64,000 nt of DNA from Dipteronia dyeriana (lineage: Eukaryota; Streptophyta; Magnoliopsida; Sapindales; Sapindaceae), in the NCBI GenBank assembly GCA_032871835.1, contig CM065296.1, positions 53,721,288-53,785,287 of the forward strand, given 5' to 3'. Positions 46,501-57,333 of this stretch are shown in pieces (position 1 is the first letter of the stretch; the number at the start of each line of letters is the position of its first letter). Made by a program: the position numbers and the translations under genes. Below the pieces are notes generated by a model. That model was not told where the DNA came from and did not search any database. It saw only the letters and a program-made list of their open reading frames with translations.

Positions 46501-49500
46501 TAATTATATTTAAATATAGAAGTAATTACACCAAACTCTTCTGAGGTTTTCTCTTTTACATGAGGAAACAACTTCATCGACAATTGACACTTGCCTCCTC
46601 TGCCGTTAGTCAACAACGATTGAAACTAAATGTTGACCGTCTACGACCCTTCAAAAGACGAAACTACCCCTGCTAACTTAATTCAAAAGTAATTTGTAAA
46701 AAAAAGTTAATGAAAAATATATATTTATTTTTACAAAAATAAAGAACTTTTTTCTTGGAGATTTGGAAACTAGTATGTTGTCTTAGGCCCCGTCGTGCAG
46801 CTGTTTTCCAATCCGTTTTCGTTTTTGTTTTTCAAAAACGATTTCGAATTCGCGTTTGTTGACCGTTTAACATTTTATTTTCAAAAATCGAAACACAAAA
46901 TGAAAAAAAAAAATCAGTGTTAACAGTGAAAATTTTGAAAAACACAAAATACATGTTTTCTTTGTTTTTGTTTTTGTTTTTGTTTTTCACTTTTAAAAAA
47001 AATATATATATCTTTTTTTTCTTTTTCTTTTCCGATCCTCTTCTCTGATTCTCTTCTTCTTCTTCTTCTCTGATTCTCTTCTTCTTTTTCTCCAAACCTT
47101 TTTCTTCTCCGATCCTCTTATTCTTCTTCTTCTTCTTCTTCTTCTTCTATCCTTTTCTCCTCCTTCTTCAATGCTTCTTCTACCCTGTTCCTTCTCCTTC
47201 TTCGATCCTCTTCCTTTCTTTTTCTTCTTTTCTTCTTCTTGACCGATCTAGTTTCCTTTCTTTTTTTTTTTACTTGTTTATTTTTTGTATTTATTTTTTA
47301 TTATTGTTATTTATATTTATTCAAATAATACTTATTTATAATTTAAGAGTTTAGTTTTGATTATTTGATTATTTGATTTTTTTTAGTAATTTTTTATGTG
47401 TTACGTTTGTTTAGTTTAAAAATTACAATGCAAAAATTATATTGGTTAATTATTTAATCAATTTGTTTACAATTGTAATAATATTAAACAAAATGTAAAA
47501 ATTGATATTTCAATTTTTGATAGTTTTCAGTTAACCTATCAGACGCGTTTTTTCCATTTCCATTTTCAAAATACAGCTTTCAGTATATGCTACCAGACGC
47601 GTTTTCAAAATTTGAAACTGAAATTAAAAACACTGTTTTTATTTTCATTTTTATTTTCGAAAAACAACTGAAAAACGCTTACATGACGGACTTTTATTCT
47701 TTCGAAAGAGAAAAAATTAAAGGAAAATATTGAAATCAAAATATTTTCCTCTTTAATCGTCAATAACAAGTAACAACATCAATTAAACAAAAAAAATAAA
47801 CAAATAAACAAATAATTTTTTTTGGGAGTTCTAGAAACATCAACATAATTCTTCAGTTAAAGAAAAAAAATACATCTTCTTTCTTCTCGATCATCATCAA
47901 TTAAAGAAAAAATAAATAAGAAATTTTCTTTTTTCGGAGATTTAGATCCCGGTTTTCTCTTCTTATTTGGTCACCATCACCATTTTCACTTCTTACTATG
48001 AATCATCAATTAAAGAGGCAAGAAAATCAAATACCTCTCTCATATATTGTTCAAAAAATCAAACACCTCTCCATCTCTTTCCATCCACAACAAAATCAAA
48101 CACCTTAATCATTATACAGCACCCATCCTAACCTTCATCAATTTAACAAAAAAATATTAAAAAATTCACCATATAGTGTTCTTGATCAACACCACAAAAC
48201 CACACTAAAACCCGCACCAGCGTCGGTCTCCTTGCCGGTAGCCACCACCAACCAACATGCACCACTGACTCAAATTCAACCATCCCTACTCTTTAGTCTC
48301 TAAAAATCACAACAAAAAAACTCGCAAACACCACCACCATCCAAACATAACCAAAAATCAATTATCCAAAATCCAAACATCACCATCACCAATAAATACA
48401 AAAAAATCGAATTTGAGAAAAAAAATGTTGAAAACAAATCAAAATCTATTGTACACAAATCCACATGACCACCACCATCCCACCAGCAAAAAACCATCAC
48501 CAGCGTCAAAGACAGAGGGAGAGCGAGATGGAATGAAAGAGAAGCGGGAAGAAAGGAAAGAGGAAGAAGACGCGGCGGTTGGGATCTCATGCGCTTGTAA
48601 GAGAGGTGGTTGGTGGATTTCAACGGGTTAAGACAACGGCTAGGGTTTGGTGTTTGAGTGGTGGTGGATAGGGTTAGGGTTTGCTGGAGTCTTGGAGATG
48701 ATGGTGGAGGAGAGATGATTATTGAAGGGATTATTTTTTTTCTTTTATAATTATAGTACTTTTAAAAAAATAATATTACATGATATTCAAATTTAAATTA
48801 TAATAGATAAAAGACGAATTACCCTTAATTTGATTGTCAAACTTGGTCAACGGTTAAATTTGACCAAGTTTGACTAATGGTAGGGGAGGCGAATGTCAAT
48901 TTCAATAAAGTTGTTTCCACGTGTAAAAGAGTAAACTTCAGGCGAGTTTGGTGTAATTACAACTTAAATATATTTATAAATATTTAATTTAATTAAAAAA
49001 AATATTAGCTAATCTAGTACTATCCAATACAGTCCAATAGCAAACAAGGTAAGAGTACTAAATTTAATCTAACATAGTCCAATACTATCGATTACAATCC
49101 TATGCAATACAATCCAGTACTGTACGGTGTAACAAACATGTCCTAAGAGAATTAAAATCACAGACTACATTATAATAGCAAGAAGAGATAAAAGTTAAGC
49201 CAGGGATATTTTTAAGCGATCTATTCAAATACAAAAGGGTAAAAGAGCTTGATGTCAGGAGTCAAAAAAGTAATAACTGAGGTATGACTCTAAAGTTTCA
49301 CTTAGGCTTTTAATCATCCATATAATTGCAATATCAATTGGAACATTGTAAGGACTAATAAAACATGATCAATCATACTAAATATTGAGTAAATATATCA
49401 TCACTATATGCTATAATTGGTTGTAATTCTAATCCATATAAAATTCATTGAAGCATTAAAAAAATAAAAAAATAAAAGTCGGGTGTTAAAGCTTAATACA

Positions 49501-50065
49501 GATAAAAAAAAATTATACAAGAACAACTTATCAACAGAGTAATAAAAGCTAATATAATAAACATGAATATAGTTGAATCAATTAACAATCATGTATTTAC
49601 CTGGTCAGCAAGATCATAAATCAACTTTGAATCCTCTCCGTATTTTCCCGTTAGAGTCTCTCTCATTTCAAAAACAGGAGTATCTAGGGCTGTGGCACCA
49701 TGCCGTTTAAAAATGTCACTTATGATTGAAAATGCTCTCTCTCTTATTGCCATTTGTTCCTTTGCAAAATCACGAGTACCCTGACATGCACCATAATATG
49801 CACATGTGAGAACCCTAAGGGTGCGTTTGGCACGGAGATGGGACGGGACAGGACATGACTGGACAGGACATGTTGTTCTCTGTTGTGTTTGGAAGGTCTG
49901 GACAGAACTATAAACTGTACTGTTATGTGTTTGGTATGGCTGGGACAGGACGGAACTAGAGATTCAAATTACCAGAATACCCCTCCTATATATATAACAA
50001 CATAGACTATAATACTATTCATATTAATATATAACAATAATAAATAATATTATATATATATATAT

Positions 50066-50119
<54 letters not shown>

Positions 50120-50328
50120 ATATTAAACATTTTTATTATATATATATATATTACAACACATAATATATATGATTTATATATATTAATATATTATATATTA
50201 ATATATATATATATATATTATAATATATATTATTATAATATATATATTAATATATAATATATTAATATATATAAATCATATATATTATGTGTTGTAATAT
50301 ATATATATATAATAAAAATGTTTAATAT

Positions 50329-50406
<78 letters not shown>

Positions 50407-53082
50407 TATTATATTTAATAATATAATATAATATATTATTATTTAATATATAATATTATATATGTAATTATAATATATAATATATAATTTATTGGACATG
50501 ATTGTAATTGTTTGAAAATTTAAAGGGTAAATTGGTCTTTTTGACACTTCGACATGGGACAAGTTGTCCTAGGGTCTTGGGTGGGACAAGTTTTTGTGAT
50601 ATTTGTCCCACCTTGTCCCGTTCTGTCCCATGCTAAGGACGCGCAAAACGTGGGACAAGAATAAACTGTCCCACGTTGTCCTGTCCTGTCTTGTCCCACG
50701 TACCAAACGCAGCCTAAAGATACCACCCATGGCAAGTAAAGGATGACAAAGATATTCCATAACTCAACAGATTACACATAAAATCAGTCTAAATAAACTA
50801 GCATTGGGAAGCTGTTTTAAATATGCTAACATATCAGTCCATCAAGGAAAAGAGATCATATCTAAAGGAAGATAGTCTGTTTCAAACATAGGGATGCCAA
50901 TGATATGAACAATTCAAGTTCTTAGCTTTGTGCTCACTGCTCAGCCACTGAACAATAAACTGCAGAACAAAATGGAACTGCAAATCATGCAATGCTTGAA
51001 AATATATCAGCTAAAATGTTTCCCGCCATGATATAAAGTTCTTGACCTGGTTATCATAATTCACAAATATCTACGTAGAAAACATTCCTTTAGCCCCTTG
51101 AAAACATGTACAAATGACATAATAATTACAATAAAGAAACTATTTGTTAATAGGTAAATATCAACAGCAGTTCTCATACTTGAACCCAAATCCCCTCAAT
51201 TGATCAAAATACAACAATAAGTCAATAACTACTAAAACCAACAGCCTTTCATGTGATTTATAGTGCAAATAACTGCATCGCAACTAGCACTACTTAAGAG
51301 ATTTCTACGATCTTCTAGCTAATGAAAATTTCAAGTTAGTTATACAAATTTACCACCTGACCTTACTGTACAGTTGTTGCCATCATATAGCCTAAGAAAT
51401 AATGGACAAGAAATCTTAAAGGATAGGCTCAATACTACACTTTTTGGGGCTGATGATCTGTAGTTTTCCACCAGTTTTTTAGCATTACTAATTAAACTTA
51501 TTCATGGGCCATGGCAGCCTATGAATAGCCTCAGTATCATGAATCTTTAAATAAAACGTAAAAGCCTACAAGCATTCCTTACCTTCGTATAAATGACATA
51601 GACAGTCCATAACTCTGAAAACGTTTAAATGCCCTTTGGTGTACCAACTATATTGTTCAAAATCATCATCATTCAATTTTCTAAATTCAAAATATTATCT
51701 TTTCTCCAATTCTTCCAAATAAAACCAAATTAGCTGAAATCAAAGGGTATATAAATTACCTTTGGAAGCTTGGGTAGCCTTCTACTCTCATTAGTCTCCA
51801 GAATCTCTTTAACTTTTATCAACAACCCATCAAACTCTGGCTCCTTCGGGTCCAAAAACGAAAAAATATCTTCAACCCACTTCTCCAACACCACCGAACC
51901 CTTGCTCTGCAATCTATCCTTAATCAACTGCACTATAACCCCAGTCCCCTTCCCCAAAACCACCTTCTTCTTCTTCTTCTCGCTCCTCTTATCTGCTCTC
52001 ACCTCCCCTCCATTAATCTTCTCACCCAACAACTCACCACCCTCAAGCGCCACAAATGCTACCACTGCCTCCCAAGTCACAATCGTCCACACAATCCCCA
52101 ACAACACATTAGCTTGGTGACCAAATTTCACAAAATCCTCCTCAAAATGTGCATCCAAAACCGACTTGTATACATTTCTCAAACTATCCCCGCCCGAGCA
52201 ATCCTTCTCAAACAAACTCCTAAAACTGTCATTACTAATCAAATTTGAAATCGTTTTCGCACGATGCAGGCTACTCTCACCCAAGTTCTTGATCGCAGTC
52301 GCCAATGCCACCACATTGGTACCCAGAGCTTTCGCAGTCCCGCTGATCCCAGCTTTCAGGCTCGAATTCAGTTCAATTCTTGTGCTCGAATGCACTGACT
52401 TAACTACCTCTCTCAACTTCCCGTTTATTTTTGGAATCTCCAGAACTCCTTCGTTCTTTGTCTTGCCAACCAGCTTCGACCCATTAAGCAAAACCTTCAA
52501 ATCACCGGCGACCCCAATCTCCTCCTTTGCGGTGAAACCGTCACCAGAATCCACCGAACCAAACGGCGCCACATCAGCACTGGATGCTTCGCATGACAAA
52601 GCAGCCGCCACATCAATAATTGTCGTCAAAGCAGTCGACTGATAGTCCAAAACCGCGCAGATTCCGGATAAAACGGAAGGCAAACTCAAACCCTCCAAAA
52701 CCACGAGTTCCTCTTCCGTCACGTCGATCGCTTCTACGCTATTCCAGCTATTTGATTGCGAATTCACAGCCTCCCAAACGAGAACAGTAAGAGACGTACG
52801 TACGGATGAACCGGAGGGGACAAGGAGAAGCTTGTTGAGGAGCACAACCAGAAACGCGCGGGTTTCTTGTGGGGTCAGAGTGTCGAATTTGGGGAATCGG
52901 TACTTGGTGACAGGTGTAGGGTTCTGATTGGAGGGGGCGCATACGGACGCTAGTCTGTCGAGGGCGGCTGAGTCGATGCGGACCTGAGCGAGGCCATTGG
53001 AAATAGCGTGGACGGAGGAGGAAGTGAGGTACGAACCTTTACCTCCGAATGTTATCACTGAGGCCGAGGCTCTCTCCGCCAT
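43546..53082 (-). CDS. Histidine-tRNA ligase, cytosolic (seven exons)
   Basis: Charges tRNA-His with histidine. Exons (minus): 53082-51760, 49780-49601, 45712-45455, 45268-45134, 44813-44532, 44103-43963, 43845-43546. All introns are GT...AG and phase 0; joined, they give 872 codons and TGA, close to plant cytosolic enzymes. Residues 1-441 (exon 1) are an N-terminal extension with a Lys run at 369-373; I name no domain there. The class II core starts at [10 protein letters not shown]. Motif 2 region is [15 protein letters not shown] (538-552), the His-specific block RGLDYYTG (707-714), motif 3 [10 protein letters not shown] (752-761). Residues 774-872 are the anticodon-binding domain. Start context is agcaATGGCG. 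Introns 1 and 2 (1979 and 3888 bp) hold transposons, but every splice site looks intact, so it is likely functional. Confidence 0.93.
46008..46135. repeat. 35-bp direct repeat in element Y
   Basis: A 35-base unit beginning AGCCCACATACACCTGCC at 46008-46042 and repeated at 46101-46135 (spacing 93 bp); the spacers also resemble each other (both have 'actttaat' and 'ttttaaaaat'). Confidence 0.85.
46519..48963. mobile_element. Mutator-like non-autonomous element X2 with 9-bp duplication
   Basis: Ends GAAGTAATTACACCAAACTC and (complement) GTTGTAATTACACCAAACTC. TTAAATATA flanks it at 46510-46518 and 48964-48972; a 9-bp duplication is typical of Mutator-like elements. Subterminal homology between the ends extends about 110 bp. 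No transposase. It contains Z2 (46787-47691) and, at about 48200-48720, a GC-richer stretch with (CCACCA)-type repeats and 'agggtttggtgtt', which looks like the start of a host gene in reverse. That suggests a Pack-MULE, but I cannot name the donor gene. Confidence 0.7.
46787..47691. mobile_element. TIR element Z2, second copy of the Z family
   Basis: Opposite orientation to Z1. Right part (47300-47691) is near-identical in reverse complement to 29391-29740, including 'gcgttttcaaaatt', 'aaaatacagctttca' and 'gataggttaactgaaaac' cognates. The left end parallels the Z1 right end (43090-43188). CT-rich middle (47010-47250: CTTCTT repeats). Its target duplication is not clear. No G2-like insertion here, so Z2 shows the uninterrupted structure. 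Confidence 0.65.
49819..50714. mobile_element. Harbinger-like MITE W in intron 1, with TAA duplication
   Basis: Ends GGGTGCGTTTGGCACG and (complement) GGCTGCGTTTGGTACG, flanked by TAA (49816-49818, 50715-50717). TIR sequence and the 3-bp duplication fit PIF/Harbinger-type MITEs. Subterminal zones are full of GGGACAGGACA/TGTCCCACG motifs on both sides. The centre is a long AT palindrome. It lies in intron 1, with the left terminal duplication 36 bases from the exon 2 acceptor side (exon 2 begins at 49780). Confidence 0.75.
50045..50405. repeat. Long AT palindrome in MITE W
   Basis: Near-perfect inverted repeat centred at about 50224. Non-repetitive landmarks pair exactly: 'gatatattaaacattttta' from 50117 with its complement ending at 50331, and 'ttacaacacataatatatatga' (50151-50172) with its complement at about 50276-50297. 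Arms of at least 107 bp continue into pure (AT)n on both sides. Confidence 0.85.
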
Positions 53083-53230
53083 TGCTGAAGCTTTTTTTTT
53101 TAAAAGAGAAGAGAAAGAAATGCAGGAAGTGACGAAGAGTAGGGGTTTTGTCGTTTCAATTGAAAATGCAAGCCGTTTTCATGTTTATACCTCTGCCTTC
53201 GCGTTTAGGGTTTTGTAATAATTATTATTA
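53083..53230 (-). promoter_or_regulatory. 5' UTR and proximal promoter of the synthetase gene
   Basis: On the minus strand a telo-box AAACCCTAAA lies at 53213-53204, about 125 bases upstream of the ATG. GGTATAAAC (53192-53184) is a possible TATA element about 105 bases upstream. A pyrimidine-rich leader (CTTTCTCTTCTC) precedes the ATG. Telo-boxes are common in promoters of plant translation-machinery genes, which fits this gene. Transcription start is inferred only. Confidence 0.5.
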
Positions 53231-54304
53231 TTATTTAAATATTATAATAATTCAAGGATTTTGGAAACAACATACCCAAACAAGTGTTAGGTTTTGAATT
53301 TGTGTTGGTTGGATAGCATATCAAAACTCTTTTTGATTGTATTGATTAGTTGCTTTAGGTAGTTCGTGTTTGATATGAGTTTCAAAGAAGGAAAGCAACT
53401 TCTCCTACAAAGTTCGTTTTCAAAAAGAAAAATGCTTATTTGAATACTAAGGTGTCAGAATTCTTTCCGCTCTTGTAAAACGTAGGTACACACATTATAT
53501 TCATATGTGTCCCTGTATAGTTGTGCTCATTTGGTATAACAAATTCACACATAGTATTGTATGCACATGCAATAGAATTATATTGATAAATTTTTAAAAT
53601 ACATGATTCTATAACTATATAGAGAAAATGGCATACTTGTGTGTTCTTGTGTTTTTTCTTATTTGTGTCTTTTTTATATCAAAATTGAATATGCTCTCAT
53701 ATTATTTCTTATTGAGTTCCGATCGTTTTGGTTACTCATTCATTAGATTTTGAGTTCCAAGTTGAAAGTTACAAAACTTTCCATGTGTTTAACGTATATG
53801 GTTTTGGTCTTTGTGTATCCAGTCTATTTCCATACTTTTTATGAATTTTTTGTTGACATACATGTTCGTGAGGGAGTCACGATTCGTAATTCGACAACGG
53901 ATTCAAATTCAGAGTTCAGAGACTGTAAAACGGTCGAAGAACGCGAAAGAAGCACGGAATGGAGCAAAGAATAAAATATGTGAAAATCCTCCAACACACC
54001 CCCTCTCCCATCGAGGCGTGTGAGCCCCACGGATTGTGAGCGCCACAAGCCTCCACAGGATGTTGATATGGAGAGATGTTGTTGGCCACCCTTGATTGGC
54101 ATCTCCTCCATGTCATTTCCCTCCCTATATATTCAAAACCTGTAGAAAATTTTCAATTGTTTATTTTTGTTTTTATGATATCTCACTTATATCAAATCTG
54201 ATTTTTGTGATTCAAAGGCCGATATTGATGGTCTTTCAAAGAAGAACAAGTCCCAATTGGTTTGAAAGCTAATTGGAGTCTAAAGTTTTCGATTAACTTT
54301 GATA
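53231..54304. other. Intergenic region, no gene supported
   Basis: AT-rich. Overlapping small frames at 53750-54116 lack recognisable motifs. A 'cccctctcccatcgaggcgtgtgagcc' GC-richer patch near 54000 may belong to an unrecognised repeat. Confidence 0.4.
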
Positions 54305-54662
54305 TGTTGGGTTGTGAAGCCTGAATCCTATTATGTTTAGGATCGGTTCTCTATTCTATTTAGGAGTGTTTTATTGCTTTATTTAGGAAAGGATTCTTAC
54401 TAGCTTTAGGCTAGAACTTATTATAAATACTCATGTAATTCTTGTGTGTAATGTGTGTGCTGCATTAAGAGGAGAGAAAAGAATATTGAGAGCTGTAAGG
54501 AGAGAGATATTGCTTCACAATTGTAAACACCGATTTCATATTGGAAGTTGAGTGCGGGTGCGCTCCATAGATGTAAGCTTATGCTGAACCGCGTAAAATC
54601 TCGTGTATTTTATTTTCTTTTTGGATGTGTGTTTGATTGTGCATATTCCCTAAGCCGATACA
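54305..54662 (+). repeat. Copia LTR-like sequence
   Basis: Starts TGTTGGGTTGTGAAG. It has a TATA-like 'attataaatactcatg' (about 54420), a transcribed-leader-like stretch ('gagagaaaagaatattgagagctgtaa') and 'gaaccgcgtaaaatctcgtgt', a layout like plant copia LTRs. No primer site follows. Right edge unclear. Confidence 0.4.
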
Positions 54663-54667
54663 CCCAC

Positions 54668-57120
54668 TATTAGGATTATGCTAGATAAAAAAAGTATAAT
54701 AATGTATTTGACAATCTTTTCATATTAATAATGTGATTTCTAGGTTAACAAATCTTATAGCATTTATAGTTTAATTATTATAACTGTCAAAAGTAAATAA
54801 TCATAAGGTCAAAAGACTATGAGAAAATAAGAATTGTTCATACATCTATATATGTATGATGTAGACACAATTCTTTAGTTAGTCCTGAATAATATTCACA
54901 ACTTAAGATAAAGGTTGGGCACCTTTATCATTTTAAAGTTGTAGATTCTTTTGCTAGCATTTGAGTGGGATCAAATATGTTATTATGAGTCTAAAATCAT
55001 CAAAGTGTGGTGTCTTTAGACAAAAGAATCTAGTGCACTGGGTGCATTGAATTGAATCACAACGAAATACTTTATCTAGAACAGTCAATGGATAAAAGTT
55101 TTCATTTGAAGACAATCGGAGAGTCTATCTCAATCATGAGATAAATGATGGACTTATGGTTGCAAGTGTTATCATTTGAACTATCAATGAGTATGATTAT
55201 ATAGCACAGTCTATCCTCGATAGTTTGGTGGTATTCATTTGTTAATCGATAGAGGACTTCATTTATAGATATGGACATCGTGGCTCCATTTATTACATGA
55301 GAGTAGAATATCATCATATGGATATTTTGAGGTATTGGATATTAAATTTTAATATTAAGTTTTCAATAGTGTCTATTGAAACATGGCTTCTGGATAAATC
55401 AAAATATCCAAGTTTAAAATGTGGTCATATGAGTAAATATGGTAACTTGGAAAGCTATAGGTAGACATGACCACGGTTCTGTTCGAACCGTGGAACTGAA
55501 CCGTAACCGTATGAAATGAACTGTAACCGTAACCGTATGAAATGAACCGTAACCGTAACCGTAACCGTATGAAATGAACTGTAACCGTATGAAATGAACT
55601 GTAACCGTAACCGTAACCGTGGAACCTGTTCCAGAACAGTTACCGGAACCGTTAGGGAGGCGGTTCGGTTCCAGTTCCTCCTCTGAAAAAACTGCCCTGG
55701 AACCGGCGGTTCTGTTCCGGTTCGGAACCGCCGGTTCCAGAAATATATATTTTTTATTATTTTTTTTTCTTATGCTTATTTGTAAAAAAAAAGAAAAAAA
55801 AAAGAACCGAACCGGTGGAATCGGACCGGAACCTGAACCGGAACAGTTTGGAACCATGGGCATGCCTAGCTATAGGCGGTCTATGAGCTCTTGGCGATTA
55901 TTGATATTCTTCACGATGATACACTTTCTCCATTAAGATTGTCTCGGGTATGAATGAGGAATATTAATTTATTCTATCTTTATTTAAGAGTTCAATTTTA
56001 TTTCTTTAGTGGAATGAACTAAAATTAATAGATTGGACCAAAATGAATCATTTGTTGATTGTGATTGGGTTGTGTCTATTGGAGCTTAAATTTAGATAGC
56101 CTGCCAAGATCCCCGATCCAGACGGACTTGTATGGATCACTTGATATATTCTACCGGACCAATTTAGGGGTCCATCTAGAATTGTATTGAGGAATGTGGA
56201 TTTGTTTCTTTTTGTAAGAATGGATCTAGTTCACATGTGGACTTTTTATTAAGGTCCAATGGATTTAATAAAATAGAAAAAAATAATAGAATGGTCCATA
56301 TATTGTGTTGGGCGGCAAAGCTATATAGTTTAGCTTAATTATATTATTTTTATTTTATTATTTAATTAAATGGAAATTAATTAATTTGGTAATTAATTAA
56401 TTATTTGTTAAAAGTAAAAATCTTTTTTCTAGTAGGAGATAGTCTCTTAATATTATACTATTGTTGGTAATATAATTAATATTAAAGATTATATTTGATA
56501 AGTAGGTAAAAAATAGTAATTATTTATCTAGTCAAATTAGGAAATCTTTAATATGGTTACAAATACACTATTGAGTTGGATTAGGAGTCTTGGTGTATGA
56601 AAGAATTCTTTTTGGAAAAGGATTCTTTTTGGAAAAGGATTCTTGGTCACCAAGTAAATCCACCTAAGGAAAGGATTTTTAACAACTAAGTAAATCCTTC
56701 TTAGGAAAGGATTTGTGATCCTATAAATACCACCTTGATAAATTCGGCCACCCTTATGTTTCTATGAGTGAAATTTCGGTCAAGCTAAGTATTTTTCAAA
56801 AGAGAATTCGGCCTAGCAAGAGAGAATTTTGAGGGAGAAAAAAATTAGTTTTTGCTCTAGACAAAATTCGATAAACTCATAGATAAAGGATGTAGAATTC
56901 GGCCAAGGAGAAAAGAGAAAAAGAGAACGTTTTTGTTTTTGATAGTACACTAGTACCCTTTACATCAAAAGGGTGTACAAAATCAAATCGGGTTCACGCG
57001 AGTTTCAATCAATTAGATTGATGATTCACAAGTGACCTGACGTTCTTTGATTTTTCTCTTGGAGGATAATTGTAACTAACAAAGAAAAAGATTTTGTTAT
57101 TTTCATCCTCAGGTATACAA
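54668..57120 (+). repeat. C3 5' LTR (with MITE)
   Basis: Starts TATTAGGATTATG (the 3' copy starts TGTTGTGATTATG). TATA candidate CTATAAATACC at 56723-56733. Repeated 'aaaggattcttttt/aaggattt' motifs lie at 56600-56710. The right edge is an estimate because no primer site survives. Confidence 0.6.
55462..55868. mobile_element. hAT MITE with 8-bp duplication GCTATAGG
   Basis: 407 bp, ends TAGACATGACCACGG and (complement) TAGGCATGCCCATGG. GCTATAGG is at 55454-55461 and 55869-55876. The interior is a near-tandem array of GTAACCGTATGAAATGAACC units (55500-55620) followed by GGTTCC-rich sequence. The related LTR at 20966-20973 has GCTATAGG once: a precise empty site. Confidence 0.9.
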
Positions 57121-57333
57121 TTTAAAGAAAGGGAGCCCACAAAAAAGATTTATTGTATATATGCATGTTTTAGAAAGAGATGACACTCTAGGTATTCGCA
57201 TATATATATATATATATATGTGTGTTTTATATGTGGTTTGTTATTGCTCAATTTTGAAGTAGGAGCCCACAAAAGGTCGTTCACGACCGAAGGCACAAGA
57301 GCCATCGAATGTTTATGATTAATACACACCGAT

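Larger units (their letters stand above)
45886..49143. mobile_element. Harbinger-like element Y in intron 2, hosting X2 and Z2
   Basis: The left end GGGCCTGTTGGGTAAACCG and the complement of the right end GGACATGTTTGTTACACCG form imperfect inverted repeats. Flanks are CAA (45883-45885) and TAA (49144-49146), compatible with a decayed 3-bp TAA duplication as in PIF/Harbinger or Tourist-type elements. The subterminal zone has 'gacaggacag', 'ccaatacagtcc' and 'acaatccagtact' motifs. A GC-rich block (46215-46440) with a 'cctccatcgtggagg' palindrome is unlike its surroundings. Without X2 it would be about 0.8 kb. No transposase. Confidence 0.6.

Noticed and set aside
46900..47260. Lys/Glu-rich minus-strand frame (46832-47095) and CTTCTT tract
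   Set aside because: A simple-sequence artefact inside Z2, not a coding region.
48300..48631. Frames inside X2 on both strands
   Set aside because: Low-complexity composition; kept only as possible captured gene sequence, not as a gene.
53750..54116. Overlapping small frames between the synthetase gene and copia C3
   Set aside because: No family resemblance; different frames are open over the same DNA on both strands.
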